A stretch of DNA of 30,574 nt, taken from Sperchopsis tessellata. Lineage: Eukaryota > Arthropoda > Insecta > Coleoptera > Hydrophilidae. The DNA is taken from assembly GCA_033557685.1 (NCBI GenBank), contig JAWQRN010000373.1:1-30574 (forward strand), read 5' to 3'. The translations under genes and the position numbers were made by a program. The notes beneath the pieces were generated by a model, which was not told the origin of the DNA, did not search any database, and saw only the letters and a list, made by a program, of their open reading frames with translations. Below, piece after piece: positions 1 through 9,529 of the stretch. Each line of letters begins with the position of its first letter. Position 1 is the stretch's first letter.

Positions 1-22
1 TCCTCCCCGTAGAGGGTACGTA

Positions 23-124
23 TTAAATGTAATAGACTTCCACGGTTAGTATCTGTATGAATGTTGTTTCCGGGTGGAAAAAACATTCATACAGATACTA
101 ACCGTGGAAGTCTATTACATTTAA
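23..124. repeat. 102-bp near-perfect palindrome from a PLE terminal repeat
   Basis: Positions 23-65 and 82-124 are exact reverse complements over 43 bp. After one mismatch (66/81) the stem continues for 5 bp (67-71 with 76-80) around a GGGT loop (72-75). The unit contains TTCCACGGTTAGTAT and TTTCCGGGTGGAAA. Diverged versions of these recur at 1120-1180 and 7205-7240, so this is a head-to-head copy of one Penelope-like terminal module rather than random low complexity. Perfect arms beside heavily mutated neighbours suggest a recent origin, gene conversion or an assembly fold-back artefact. Confidence 0.9.
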
Positions 125-728
125 AAGCATATTGTTTACAAATTTAAAAAAATATATAATATAGCTGGAGACCTTTACAGAAACTAAAATAATCTAGATT
201 TAAGAGATATCGCAAACTCATATTGGTATGATAAACGTACGGTTAAATTTTCAGATTTTGTGATTGAGCTTCGTACTGATTTACAAGTTGCCCCGAATAC
301 TTATTTTCCTATTTATATTATAGAACAAACTTTGTACAGAAAACTTATTATAATTCGCTGTCTAATTCATCCTATGATGAAGTCAGATTTATATGTGCCT
401 GTTGTTGGTATTATTTCTTATACAATTGCTGAACTATTCAAACGATTAAATTTAAAAATCTCTTTTACTAATTCCTACAGTATAAAACATATTGGTAGTG
501 GAGTCTATTCAATTTCTTGTGAATGCGGTACTTCTTATACAGGTCAAAAGGGGAGGAAATTACATACAAGAATTTCCAAACGATTTGCAATTCATGTTAA
601 TACTGAAAATCACAAGTTTGATCCAGATAATCTAGATCAAATTTAAATGCCCAATTTCATTTTTATTATTTTGGTTTCTGTGATAGTTTCCAATTAATTT
701 TTTTTCTATATTTGTAAACAATATGCTT
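125..728. repeat. Diverged inverted arms flanking the PLE fragment
   Basis: The 19 bp at 125-143 (AAGCATATTGTTTACAAAT) is the exact reverse complement of 710-728. Similarity continues inward: the CTGGAGACC..ACAGAAACTAAAATAAT stretch near 163-192 resembles the reverse complement of about 667-693, with roughly three quarters of bases matching by eye. The right arm sits just after the stop codon of the endonuclease frame, where a PLE 3' untranslated region would lie. The left arm is the same segment inverted. I infer a PLE whose truncated 5' side carries an inverted copy of its own 3' end, an arrangement known for this class. Confidence 0.7.
188..646 (+). pseudogene. Penelope-like element, C-terminal GIY-YIG endonuclease fragment
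   Basis: This frame is open from just after a TAA at 185-187 to the stop at 644-646. No true start is visible, and the 5' part is cut off by the inverted arm. Seen in the frame: a linker with YVPVVGIISYTIAELFKRL, then GSGVYSISCECGTSYTGQKG, then a GR..HTRI segment and a HVNTENHKFDPDN tail. In Penelope-like retroelements the reverse transcriptase is followed by this linker and a GIY-YIG endonuclease (GVY...YxG, then the catalytic Arg), ending with an H..xTGHxIDFDN-like tail. The reverse transcriptase is missing. GVY and YTG replace the textbook GIY and YIG. The element is dead, but this part of the frame carries no stop, so it may be younger than the other relic. Confidence 0.8.
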
Positions 729-729
729 C

Positions 730-1105
730 TATTTTATTACCAGGTATACTTAAGTTTAATTTTTTTTGCTTATTCAAATATTAGTTTGTGTAACACGTCA
801 AAATCTAAATTTAATATAAGCTATTCTTATATTATTAAGGTTTACCATTAGGTTTTTTTTTACTTTTTTAGAACTGATGATGAAGTAAAAACCGAAAAGG
901 TTTTTAATAAAATATATTTTTGGACGAAGATTATCATTTCTTATAATTTTAATATTGTTCAATACAACAAACGTCCAATTAATTTAAAATAAACTAAGAA
1001 CAAAATTTGTAAATATTATACCAGATTTAAAATGCCACGTAAATTACAAAATGGTGATGTAATTTCTTGCTAATAATGTATCTTACAAATAAGATATATT
1101 AACAC
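730..1105. other. AT-rich spacer without recognisable features
   Basis: Mostly A/T with poly-T tracts. I see no open frame with recognisable protein similarity and no clear repeat. It may be decayed sequence between the two PLE-derived loci. Confidence 0.4.
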
Positions 1106-1109
1106 TTAA

Positions 1110-1290
1110 TGAACTTGTTCAATGTAACATCTTTCCACGGTTCGTATTCTAAATCTGCTTCCGGTTGAAAACATTGTAATGAAAAATACCGACGTTTCGT
1201 CTGGTAATGCATGGTAAAGAAATAAGTAAATTCGTTCAATTACCATACCATGAAAATGTCCCTTGTGAAAGTAGACGAACGTCGCCACAT
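1110..1290 (-). repeat. PLE terminal module with hammerhead-like GACGAAACGTC core
   Basis: On the plus strand, CAATGTAACATC, TTCCACGGTT.GTATTCT and CTTCCGGTTGAAAAC at 1120-1170 line up with the palindrome arm at 23-80. Read on the minus strand, the module continues through GACGAAACGTCGG (1189-1201), preceded by GAACGAAT and two facing short repeats (ATGGTAA and TTACCAT). Hammerhead ribozymes have been described in Penelope-like terminal repeats, where GAAAC-GUC is part of the core. Here no intact CUGAUGA precedes it, so I call it a remnant. The open frame at 1106-1288 on the minus strand is a by-product of this repeat. Confidence 0.6.
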
Positions 1291-1299
1291 TTTAGAGCC

Positions 1300-1560
1300 T
1301 CTACACTGTATGCATCCAGAAATCAACCAAGAACTTGTGTATAGAAGTGCGTGGGTTGTAGACATTCACTAAATTCCGAATTATATTGAGGCATCTTGTT
1401 TATATGTTATATTTCCGTCATTCTAAATGTATGTCCAAGAATCTATGAATGAAGTATATGTAGGTAACCCAAGTTATAAAATAACTATTTAGTACTTAAG
1501 CAGTGTTAAATTTAACACATATAACTTTAGATAAAGAATGAAAACTATACACGATTTTCG
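1300..1560. other. Unassigned AT-rich stretch
   Basis: No coding frame, terminal repeat or structured motif that I can recognise. It grades into the G-poor tract that follows. Confidence 0.35.
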
Positions 1561-2560
1561 AGATACTGCTAGCAATACACATTTCATCTAGTCAGGTAAA
1601 CCTATCTATACTACAACTACTTCGTCACACACGCCCTTCTAGTCTCTCTACTTCTTACTTATTTACTTTCTTACCATCTACCCATTTTTACATAAGCCTA
1701 CCTAAACCTTATTATCCACCGCACCTACATACCTAATATATCTGTTTTGTAACTGTTTCCTCGCCAATACTTTATATAGGCAAACAAGCTGGCTAGATTG
1801 ATTCCCATATCTGTATGAATATCTAATTCTATCTATTCGTCTCTTGTTGCATAACATATACTTCTAAGTTAGTTCATGCTTACTGCATTTATCTTCCTCC
1901 TAGCCGATTCCTGCTGCTTATCATATATACGTAAGGGTTGGAACCAAATCGAAATTATAGGTAACTACTTTAGCCTCTTTCGTAAGTCCTTATTTTCTGT
2001 AATCAGACACAGTAATAGCTAGTTTCCAGCCCTAATATATCATTTTCTCACTTCCAATAAGATTCTTTAATCTCTTGAAAACTCTATCTTTTAGACAACT
2101 GCACATTCAATTCACACTACCGCGCCCATAAAAACCGAATCAACATTCCCTCTTAGTTTCACCACATCATCAAAATACATTTAAAACATTCTGTTTTCTT
2201 TTAGCGTCTATTACACTCTCTCATTTATCCATAAAAATATTAAGTCATAGAAGCATGGCACATTCTTGTACTACCCCCTGTTTTATTTACAACCATTCAC
2301 TCATGTTTCCATGTATCGTAATACGTGCCATACTCCTTGAGTAAATAGTTGAATTATTCGGTATGGTTCCACACTGTCTTAAAACATGCCAAAGTAGCCA
2401 CATATTTAAACAATGGTCCCCTTTCTCTACATCAACAAATTCGCAGCATATCTTCTTACTTCCACATATTTTGACCTATATTACCTAACAGAAACTAAAA
2501 TTTTATTAATACATCCACTATCAAACATAAAAGAACACTTCAAAACTTCTTCTTTGTAAT
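1560..2560. other. 1-kb tract with extreme C-over-G skew
   Basis: The plus strand is rich in C, T and A but very poor in G. In 1621-1740 I count 5 G against 40 C, and in 2101-2220 about 8 G against 36 C. There is no simple tandem unit and no long open frame on either strand. The minus strand is therefore purine-rich and C-poor. The tract lies on the minus-strand 5' side of the PLE module at 1110-1290, so it could be part of the same decayed element, but I recognise no protein motif. Confidence 0.6.
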
Positions 2561-3970
2561 TATGGGCACCTTCATAATCACTGTTTTATTAAATACAAAT
2601 TTATAGTGAATATTGATGTCTTATACCCACGCTAAAGCTACGAATACTTGACAATTTTAGTGAATTATACCGTTAGTTATATTAACCTTCGTGTAAAATA
2701 TCTATAAATGAAAATAACCTAAAAATTATTGATCTAAAAGTATGCATACGAAAACATTATTAACAAATCACTTTCCAATAGTGATTCCTAATGGCATAAT
2801 TTTATTTCCTAATGCCATTATTTTTTATCGGTGATCATTTAAATGCAAATTTATAATTATTTTATATGAAATCCCAATTTTCTTTACCATGATAGAGCAT
2901 CACTGTTTATGAGATGTAAATGCATACCAAATAGTTAGCGGACTTTCCCTCAGTGTGTCAAAGAGACCGTAAAATCACATTTTAATTAGCCAAAATGATT
3001 GAGTTTATGAAGATAGCTTAGCTTACTGCAGATGGATATTTGAGACGTGATAGCTAGTCGCAATTTCTCACTTTAGAAAGTAACAATACTGACAGCAGGC
3101 AAACTGACTAGCCGGACGCTGTTATATGGCAGCCTTGAAAAGGTGAACAGCATATTATTTTTTTGTTAACGAATATGTATAAATAACAATTTAATGACAT
3201 TATATTTATTTCTAAGCACTTTTCAGTATTACATGTGAATACATTTACATCACCGCCGACCCGTGCGCTCACTTCATATCATAAGATAGCATTCATTCGC
3301 AATTATGTAAAGTTTATGTATAGAGGACAGGTGCGGACTGGCATCCGAGAAATGTCATATTTAAAAAATGGTGAACGATGTATTCGATTTCTAAGTTTAT
3401 GAGTATACGTATATACTGTTACATTCAGCTGCACAATCGTAAATACAAATTAAATAACAAAGAGTTTACTATATCTAATCAGCTAATTGGCCCTCGTACA
3501 TTACAACATTGTTTTAAAATTGTCATCGTAAATTATCTACATAAAAAATAAATAAAAAACAAACATATTTATACATACAATTTAAAAACCATGTTGCGGC
3601 TTGCATTTCGGCTCGAGGCATTTTCTCATTTGTCCTTTATTTTATTGTCTTTGTTAATTAGATAGTTAGGAATTTACTTAAAATATAAAAGAGTTGCATA
3701 TACTTTTGGTCTCTCACAATATGTGAAAAAATTGAAGATACCTACTACGGCTTTACAATTGTTTTATCATTAAAGATAAAAAGTTGAAATTCACCATTTT
3801 GTTGTTTCACATCACTATGCAGATAATTCAACTATTTATTGAACAAAGTGGAGTTTAAAGTACTATATTTTATAATAAAGTTGAAACAAAACCGAATTTA
3901 TTTTATGATAAAATAATACAAAATTACGAAATTTCAACAAATTTAAATGAACTGAATATTTCAAAGTAAT
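2560..3970. other. AT-rich non-coding stretch with one small hairpin
   Basis: No protein similarity recognised. A short hairpin lies at about 2788-2820, where TAATGGCAT is followed by its reverse complement ATGCCATTA across a T-rich loop. Around 2930-3330 base composition is slightly more GC than the surroundings, but no frame or repeat explains it. Confidence 0.4.
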
Positions 3971-4330
3971 CTACAGCCCAACAAAAAAATTATCCAGGGG
4001 ATTCAGGAACGGTGATCCAGGGGCCAAGTTATTGTAGTATATCAATCCGAAGATTATTACACCTTTCATCCACATTGCATTGCTTTTGAACGGGTATAAA
4101 TTTGTAGTTGTGATATTTGTTTTACTAACTCCTTTGTCCAAAAAATTACTTTCTCTTGGCATAAATCTGCTTAACGCTTCTGGATTTACAAGAACTTGTG
4201 CACAGTGTACATAAATTTCATTACTAGAATGATTAACTTGATATTTGGTTCTTCTTTTCAAAATGCTTTCTTCTTCGGAAATATTTTTTATAAATGCGTT
4301 CAAATCTCCAAGATGGAAATAATCGTTCAT
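3971..4330 (-). pseudogene. Possible DDE-transposase C-terminal remnant (uncertain)
   Basis: A 119-codon minus-strand frame opens with ATG at 4330. Most of it is unrecognised. Its end reads NLAPGSPFLNPLDNFF, which resembles the LPPYSPFLNPIENFF block around the last acidic residue in IS630/Tc1-type DDE transposases, with Asp where Glu is usual. No catalytic Asp block, zinc finger or terminal repeat is identifiable nearby. The frame could equally be a chance open frame in AT-rich DNA. It has no resemblance to the Tc1-like copies further right. The short final motif is the only evidence. Confidence 0.3.
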
Positions 4331-4334
4331 ATTT

Positions 4335-5700
4335 TCCGTTTACAAGAACAGCATTTCTATAGTTTCTAATGTAATATCATACATATTGTAACAAATTCGC
4401 TTATTTATAGCTTATTTAATATTTTCTTTTCAGCTATTTTAAAAGGAATATTTCATGCTGTTTCTTTTTCCGAAGATTTAACTTCAATTATCATTGTATA
4501 TATATCGTTTTTGGTGAATTGGTATACAGTTACGGCTGTGTTTGGTTCACTAGCCGCTTTAACTTTTTATGTTGTCATTTTTTATTAAATACCATCCCTT
4601 CTCCACCCCAACTTGAAAGTTACTATAAACACAACATTTATTTATGGGTCTTTCTTTATTTTCACTAGAAAATCACAGCATTTTCCTTCGTAGGATAAGC
4701 CCACATTGACGGTTAGTTTCAATATATTTTGCATAGCGACTTTGCATTGTTCGTTGTCTGTCTTGATTTAAATAACTAATAAAAGCAATATATGTTTTTC
4801 TCCGTTTTAAGTTCGCCCACATTGGCGAATCGACATAAATCTATTTATGTAAAAAACCTGAATTTCATCTCTTATTCATAATAAAAAATATATTAATCAT
4901 TTTCAAAATCGGATAATTAGTTCTTTTTCGGATATTTCAGAAGTCGTTCAGATAACTTCAATTTTTATCACGAATTGAAGACCAAAAATATATGCATTTT
5001 ATTCTAATTCTATTAGTATTGGTTACCTTGTTTTTAAAGGAACATTTATGAATATATTTAAAAATATTAAACGGCTACAACTTATTTGAAGTTTCAATAT
5101 ATTTGAGGCTTTCAGCATGTACAGAGTATGTCATTAATGGTAATAGGTACTGATAAAATACCGAAAACAAAACCATCATCAGACTTAACTATTTCACAAA
5201 TACTACAATGTACATGTACTGCATGACAATGTACAGTGTTATTCAAATTCAAAAATTTGAGTAGTTTGATGGTAATTTTTAAGGTTATTTCAATTGTTTC
5301 TGACTTATTTACGAAAAAGTTAAATTTCTTATTTTCATTAAACATGTTAATTATGTTAATTCCTATCAATTTGCAACTTATACTTCCTTTAAGCAGACAC
5401 TCGAGACACCTAACTGTGTTTTATTATAGGCAAACAGTGTAGGGATCTTTAGGATTCGATTTCTGTTTTGTTTTCTTTGATGTAAAATAACCCATACAAA
5501 TCCAGAAAAACGTAATTATTTAATAGAAAAAAACGAGATTATGTCACGGCAAATAATTTGAGGGATATTTTCACAAACAGTCAAAAATGTAATTACTTAC
5601 AACCCAAAAAATGAACCATCAACAATATTAAAAGAAAACGTAGACACGGAGTACATTGGGTGTTCCATTATAAAAATGTAAAAATAATTATCCAAGGAAA
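4335..5700. other. AT-rich spacer with spurious open frames
   Basis: Two overlapping short frames at 5112-5442 on opposite strands show no recognisable domain and look like chance openings. No repeats or terminal inverted sequences stand out. CCCACATTGACGG (about 4701) and CCCACATTGGCG (about 4815) are similar but too short to interpret. Confidence 0.4.
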
Positions 5701-6850
5701 CATCAGTTTCTATATATACTTTTATTATGCAAATATATTTCGAGGCACATCAGCTCCAGTATTAAAATAAAATTAAATTGAAAGCAATTTAACAAAATGT
5801 TAATCCTCACAGGACAAAACATAAAATAGTGTTGAAGGAAAATACACAAGGTAGTTAGAAAAGCAAATAAAAAAGTACATAAGGAAAACTTGAAATTAGA
5901 AGATAATGCCGAGTGAGACAACCAAACAAGCATAAAAACAGAACAACGCGAAAAAGCCCAAACACTAACCTGAAATAGGATGCAAAATCGAAGAACAATC
6001 AATAACAAAAATACGATGAGAACCACGTCTGCAAAGAAGACTGTTAAAAGATGCAAAACACACATAAAAATAAACGCAAATATTTAACTAAAACGTGTTT
6101 ATAAATGTCAAAATGTATCAATCGCGACAAGGTAAATACGAAACAGTGCAGGCCGAAAATTTGAAAGGCAAAAATACTAACAAAGAAAATTTCGAAAAAA
6201 AACGAAGGAAGCAAGATAAGAAACGAAAACAGAATAGAAAAATATATAGAAGTAGGACTTGGGACTGGAGGTTGACGAATGACAGTTGCAAAATGGGACT
6301 GATTGTTAGAAAATGTACTCTGCAGGTAAATGGAGGCAGAGCACAGAAGACATCAGCGGAGAAACCTCTAGAACTGAGCTTCTGTTAAGACATTGAGGAT
6401 TGGTGGATATTTCTTTAAATATTTCAATATATTCAAGAAAATTTGGACGAAGATCTGACGAGCAGAAATGGAAGGGACAGAAACAGGCATTGACATTAAA
6501 AAGATTGCCATTAAACCAAAGATGTTTTCTAAACACATATTTGTTATTGACAGAACCTGTACTACAGGGACTCGTTGAGCATGAATATTCGTGGATACGG
6601 ATTGAGAAGCTCCTGCCACACTGGCCCATATACGTAGATCACAGCCAGAACAAGAAACCTTATATACACCTGACCTTCTTAAACTTGGAAGCGGGTCCTT
6701 ATTCATAACGAAAGACCTATATAAAGCTGACTCCGGACTTAAAAGAAAAGGTGCTGTCGTTTCAGAATCTGGCAAGAGTAATACTAAAGCTGTATATTGT
6801 GTCGGTTGATATAAAAAAGTAGAGCAGATTTTCCTTATTTTCAATACTTT
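5700..6850 (-). pseudogene. Second Penelope-like element relic with GIY-YIG domain and 3' tail
   Basis: Minus-strand frames contain NKDPLPSLRRSGVYKVSCSG (about 6645-6715) and, one frame away, YMGQCGRSFSIRIHEY (about 6580-6630). Together these match the GIY-YIG block and following Arg of Penelope-like endonucleases, split by a frameshift just before YMG. A later FLEYIEIFKEI..NPQCLNRSS segment near 6370-6470 matches the usual end of this domain. The minus strand then runs through T-rich sequence to a CTGATGTGCCTCGAAATA hairpin remnant at 5736-5753, likely the terminal-repeat motif. The minus-strand frame at 5703-6065 and the plus-strand frames at 6095-6708 are shadows of this relic. It belongs to a different PLE family from the one at 188-646. 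Confidence 0.7.
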
Positions 6851-7200
6851 GGAGGCAATTACCGGATAAAAAATTTAAAATTTTACAAATAGAAATATTA
6901 AATATAATCTGAATTAAATGTGGATACATTTCAGTTTCAAATTTCTAAATGAGTGTTGCTATGGTTATCTTCATTATTATAACAGTTTTCAGCTCTTATT
7001 TTTCGAGTGTACATCTAAAGCTGGTAGAATATTTATCATTTGAAAATATTTCTAGGGAATAGTTTCCAAATTGAAAATAAGAACACTTTTGTCCAGTATG
7101 TTAAATTTTGAACCTAGATTTATTCAATAAAAACACGATTTTCAATTTGTTTATGGATTATCTATAACTTTCTTTTAGACCAAAAGAAAAACAAACTTGA
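6850..7200. other. AT-rich spacer between PLE relic and terminal module
   Basis: No motif recognised. On the minus strand it would correspond to the upstream, reverse-transcriptase side of the relic at 5700-6850, but no RT motif survives. Confidence 0.35.
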
Positions 7201-7202
7201 GT

Positions 7203-7390
7203 ATTAAATGTAATATACTTGTTATTTCCGGGTGGAAACCATGTAAATGATCTGATAAGTGTTGTAACTGTTGTAAGAGGCATTTTTATGTTACTACAAC
7301 GAATGAAGTCACATCAAGAGGTTGACGAAACGTCGGCACTTATATCCAGAAATGTTTCGTATGAGATAGGACCGTGAAAAGGTGGGTAGC
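7203..7390 (+). repeat. PLE terminal module: inverted arms around a hammerhead-like motif
   Basis: TTAAATGTAATATACTT and TTTCCGGGTGGAAA at 7204-7238 match the palindrome arm at 23-80, with about 24 bp deleted between them. At 7345-7385 the CGTAT...ACCGTGAAAAGGTG stretch matches the same arm in inverted orientation. Between them lies CGAATGAAGTCA, a loop, then TGACGAAACGTCGG (7323-7336). GTCA/TGAC can form a stem II-like hairpin directly before GAAAC-GTC. This resembles the hammerhead layout CUGAUGA-stem II-GAAA, but CUGAUGA is degraded. The match to the minus-strand module at 1110-1290 in the same relative position supports a shared element origin. Confidence 0.6.
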
Positions 7391-7399
7391 CAAATAATG

Positions 7400-8270
7400 T
7401 TTATTTAATACATCACGGTTTGAGAAAACATGTGTGTGAAGTAAACAATTTTAAATAAAAACTTTTCTTTCTTTTAGTATTTGAATGTAGGTATGAAAAT
7501 ATCGAAAGAAGTGCTGGTACTTGAACAAGGTTCTTACATTTGGAATATCTATCAATTATATACAACTCCGAAATAGCCAACATCAGATTTGTAAACGTGA
7601 AAATACTGAACGAATAATATGTAAAAATTCTATACATATATATTCTTAAGCTGCATTTGTAAACGAGTTTTATTAAATTAATTGACTTACTTTGATTATG
7701 CTTTTAAAATATAACCTATATAATCGTATGACTTCTATACAACATATTTTAAAAGTCAACACAAACAATATCAGTTTACTGGGCCTCTCTTCTATATAGT
7801 TTTAGGTAGACTTTTGCAACTTTTAAAATTCCCTTAGGACCACGAATTTTTTTCAAACATTGATGCATTAGCTATATCTGAAGTAGTTTTAATACAACAT
7901 TATAATTAGTTGGTTTTGAAGGTTTGTAGAATCTTTTATAATATCATTCTTTATATCTATCTCATTTCATTCGTGATAACGGTTTTATTGGAAATATCTA
8001 CGTCGTTGAATTGAGTAAAAAATATATTCCAACTCACAACTTATATATAAACCAATATCCCAACCCACATATTAGCAAGTTATACCTAACTTTGCAGTAC
8101 CTACTGAAAATATCTTCGACTTTGGAAGCAAATGTTTTATAAATGAAATGTGGAATTAACACAACCATTTAGTTGCTATTTTTTAAAAGGCTGCTACGCT
8201 TAAATACGTCTTAATACAGTCCAACCAGTCTTCTGCAAAAATGAGTATACTTTGAAGTGTACGCTTACAG
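7400..8270. other. AT-rich non-coding stretch
   Basis: A minus-strand frame at 7413-7637 has no recognisable domain. No repeats, RNA genes or element ends seen. Confidence 0.4.
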
Positions 8271-8272
8271 TG

Positions 8273-8405
8273 AATGTGCCCCCGCTTTTGACACCATTCA
8301 TGCATGCTATCTATTCACTGTGCATTGTGATTTAAATTAAACACTTTAACGACTACCCAGGAATCCATTTTATACATGCTCCAGAGCTTCTATTCGCATC
8401 TCATA
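8273..8405 (+). repeat. Dispersed repeat, copy 1
   Basis: GAATGTGCCCCCGCTTTT, then ATTCATGCATG, CTATTCA and TTTAAATTAAACACTTTA follow the same order and spacing as GAACGTGCCTCCGCTTTT... at 16241-16315, on the same strand. The similarity appears to extend with gaps to about 8405 (CCAGAGCTTCTATTC versus CCCAGCTTTATTTTTATC). No ends or coding potential are visible, so I cannot name the family. It is likely an old interspersed element. Confidence 0.6.
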
Positions 8406-9400
8406 TCTATTATAGCTCGATATTTTGTTCACCTCCATTTAAGATTGAGGATAGCCGATGCCTATACGTATACTTAAACAACATTTCGTTCTAAGATGTG
8501 GTAATTACTAGATTTACTTTTGCGAATGTTTTATTCATACGTGGCAAGGTAATTTATTTCTCTTTCTATTTACACGTTATGAAATAATCACTACTGCTAA
8601 ATTATATTCAATGGGCTTCGGGGCAAGGTTAATTTTAAAAATTATAGTCTCTCAATTGAAAATTTTAGGACGGATGGGAATAAAGCATGTGTTACAGCAA
8701 ATTTGGAAACAAGTTCAGAAATCCTGATTTCATTTAGTTCTTCGAAGAAAAAAAAATTACTGAAGACAATCGAAGTGGCTGTCATACTTCAGAAAATATC
8801 TATTCAGTAGGGAAAATTAGACCATACATAAGCACCAACTTAAACTGCAATCCTTCTAACAAGCAGGTACACTAAAGATTATAATAAATAAAGCGCCAAA
8901 ATTAACAGCAAATGAAAAATGCTTATATTAATTTAATAACTAAAATTTTTTTAATATCTTTCACTTTAGTAGCATCAATTACAGGAAATGACCTATAAAA
9001 ACAGTAGTTGTTAATAAAGAAGCACACAACACAACTTTTAAGCCATTTTTAAAGCAAATTACCAGTTTTGAAATTGACATCATGTATTAAAAGACATATA
9101 TATCTATACGACATTACAAAGAACATTTTGAAGTTAAAGCATGAATGAAATAAATTAGGGGTTCAAAGGTATTATATAATAATAAATAGATATCTGGCAC
9201 CTCGTTCAAGTTAAGACACTTCCATTTATCTAACATTTTTATAGAGTTTAGTTTCTTTCCTGTGGATTTTTTTTTGTCGATTAAATGTTTTTCCCTATGC
9301 AATATTTAATATCTCAAGCCTCTTTTGGCTCAAACATGTACGAGCTATTTGATCAGTTTTGTACACATATTTTCTTTTAGTAATATGAAAAATATGGGTC
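8406..9400. other. AT-rich non-coding stretch
   Basis: Short open frames here (for example 9114-9302 on the minus strand) are Lys/Asn-rich and show no domain. No structured element was recognised. Confidence 0.4.
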
Positions 9401-9490
9401 TGGGACAAAAGTCAAAAGGCCGGCAGACAAAAAGCCGACAGGGACAAAAGACTGACATGAATAAATGGCCAACAGACAAAAGGCCGACTT
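9401..9490 (-). repeat. Decayed 17-bp minisatellite, inverted relative to 12591-12806
   Basis: GGGACAAAAG, AAAAGGCCGGCAGACAAAA, AGCCGACAGGGACAAAAG and CAACAGACAAAAGGCCGAC succeed one another. They are reverse-complement versions of the GTCGGCCTTTTGTCC unit found at 12591-12806. Units are more diverged and fewer than in that array. The plus-strand frame at 9325-9525 is an artefact of this repeat. Confidence 0.75.
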
Positions 9491-9529
9491 TTAAAAAAGC
9501 CGTTACGGAAATAAGGTCGGCATAGGCAT

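Noticed and set aside
5112..5442. Two opposite-strand frames of 85 and 68 codons
   Set aside because: AT-driven composition, mutual overlap and no recognisable domain; most likely chance.
5703..6065. Multi-pass membrane protein (Leu/Phe/Val-rich minus-strand frame)
   Set aside because: The hydrophobicity follows from T-rich DNA, and the frame lies in the 3' tail of the PLE relic.
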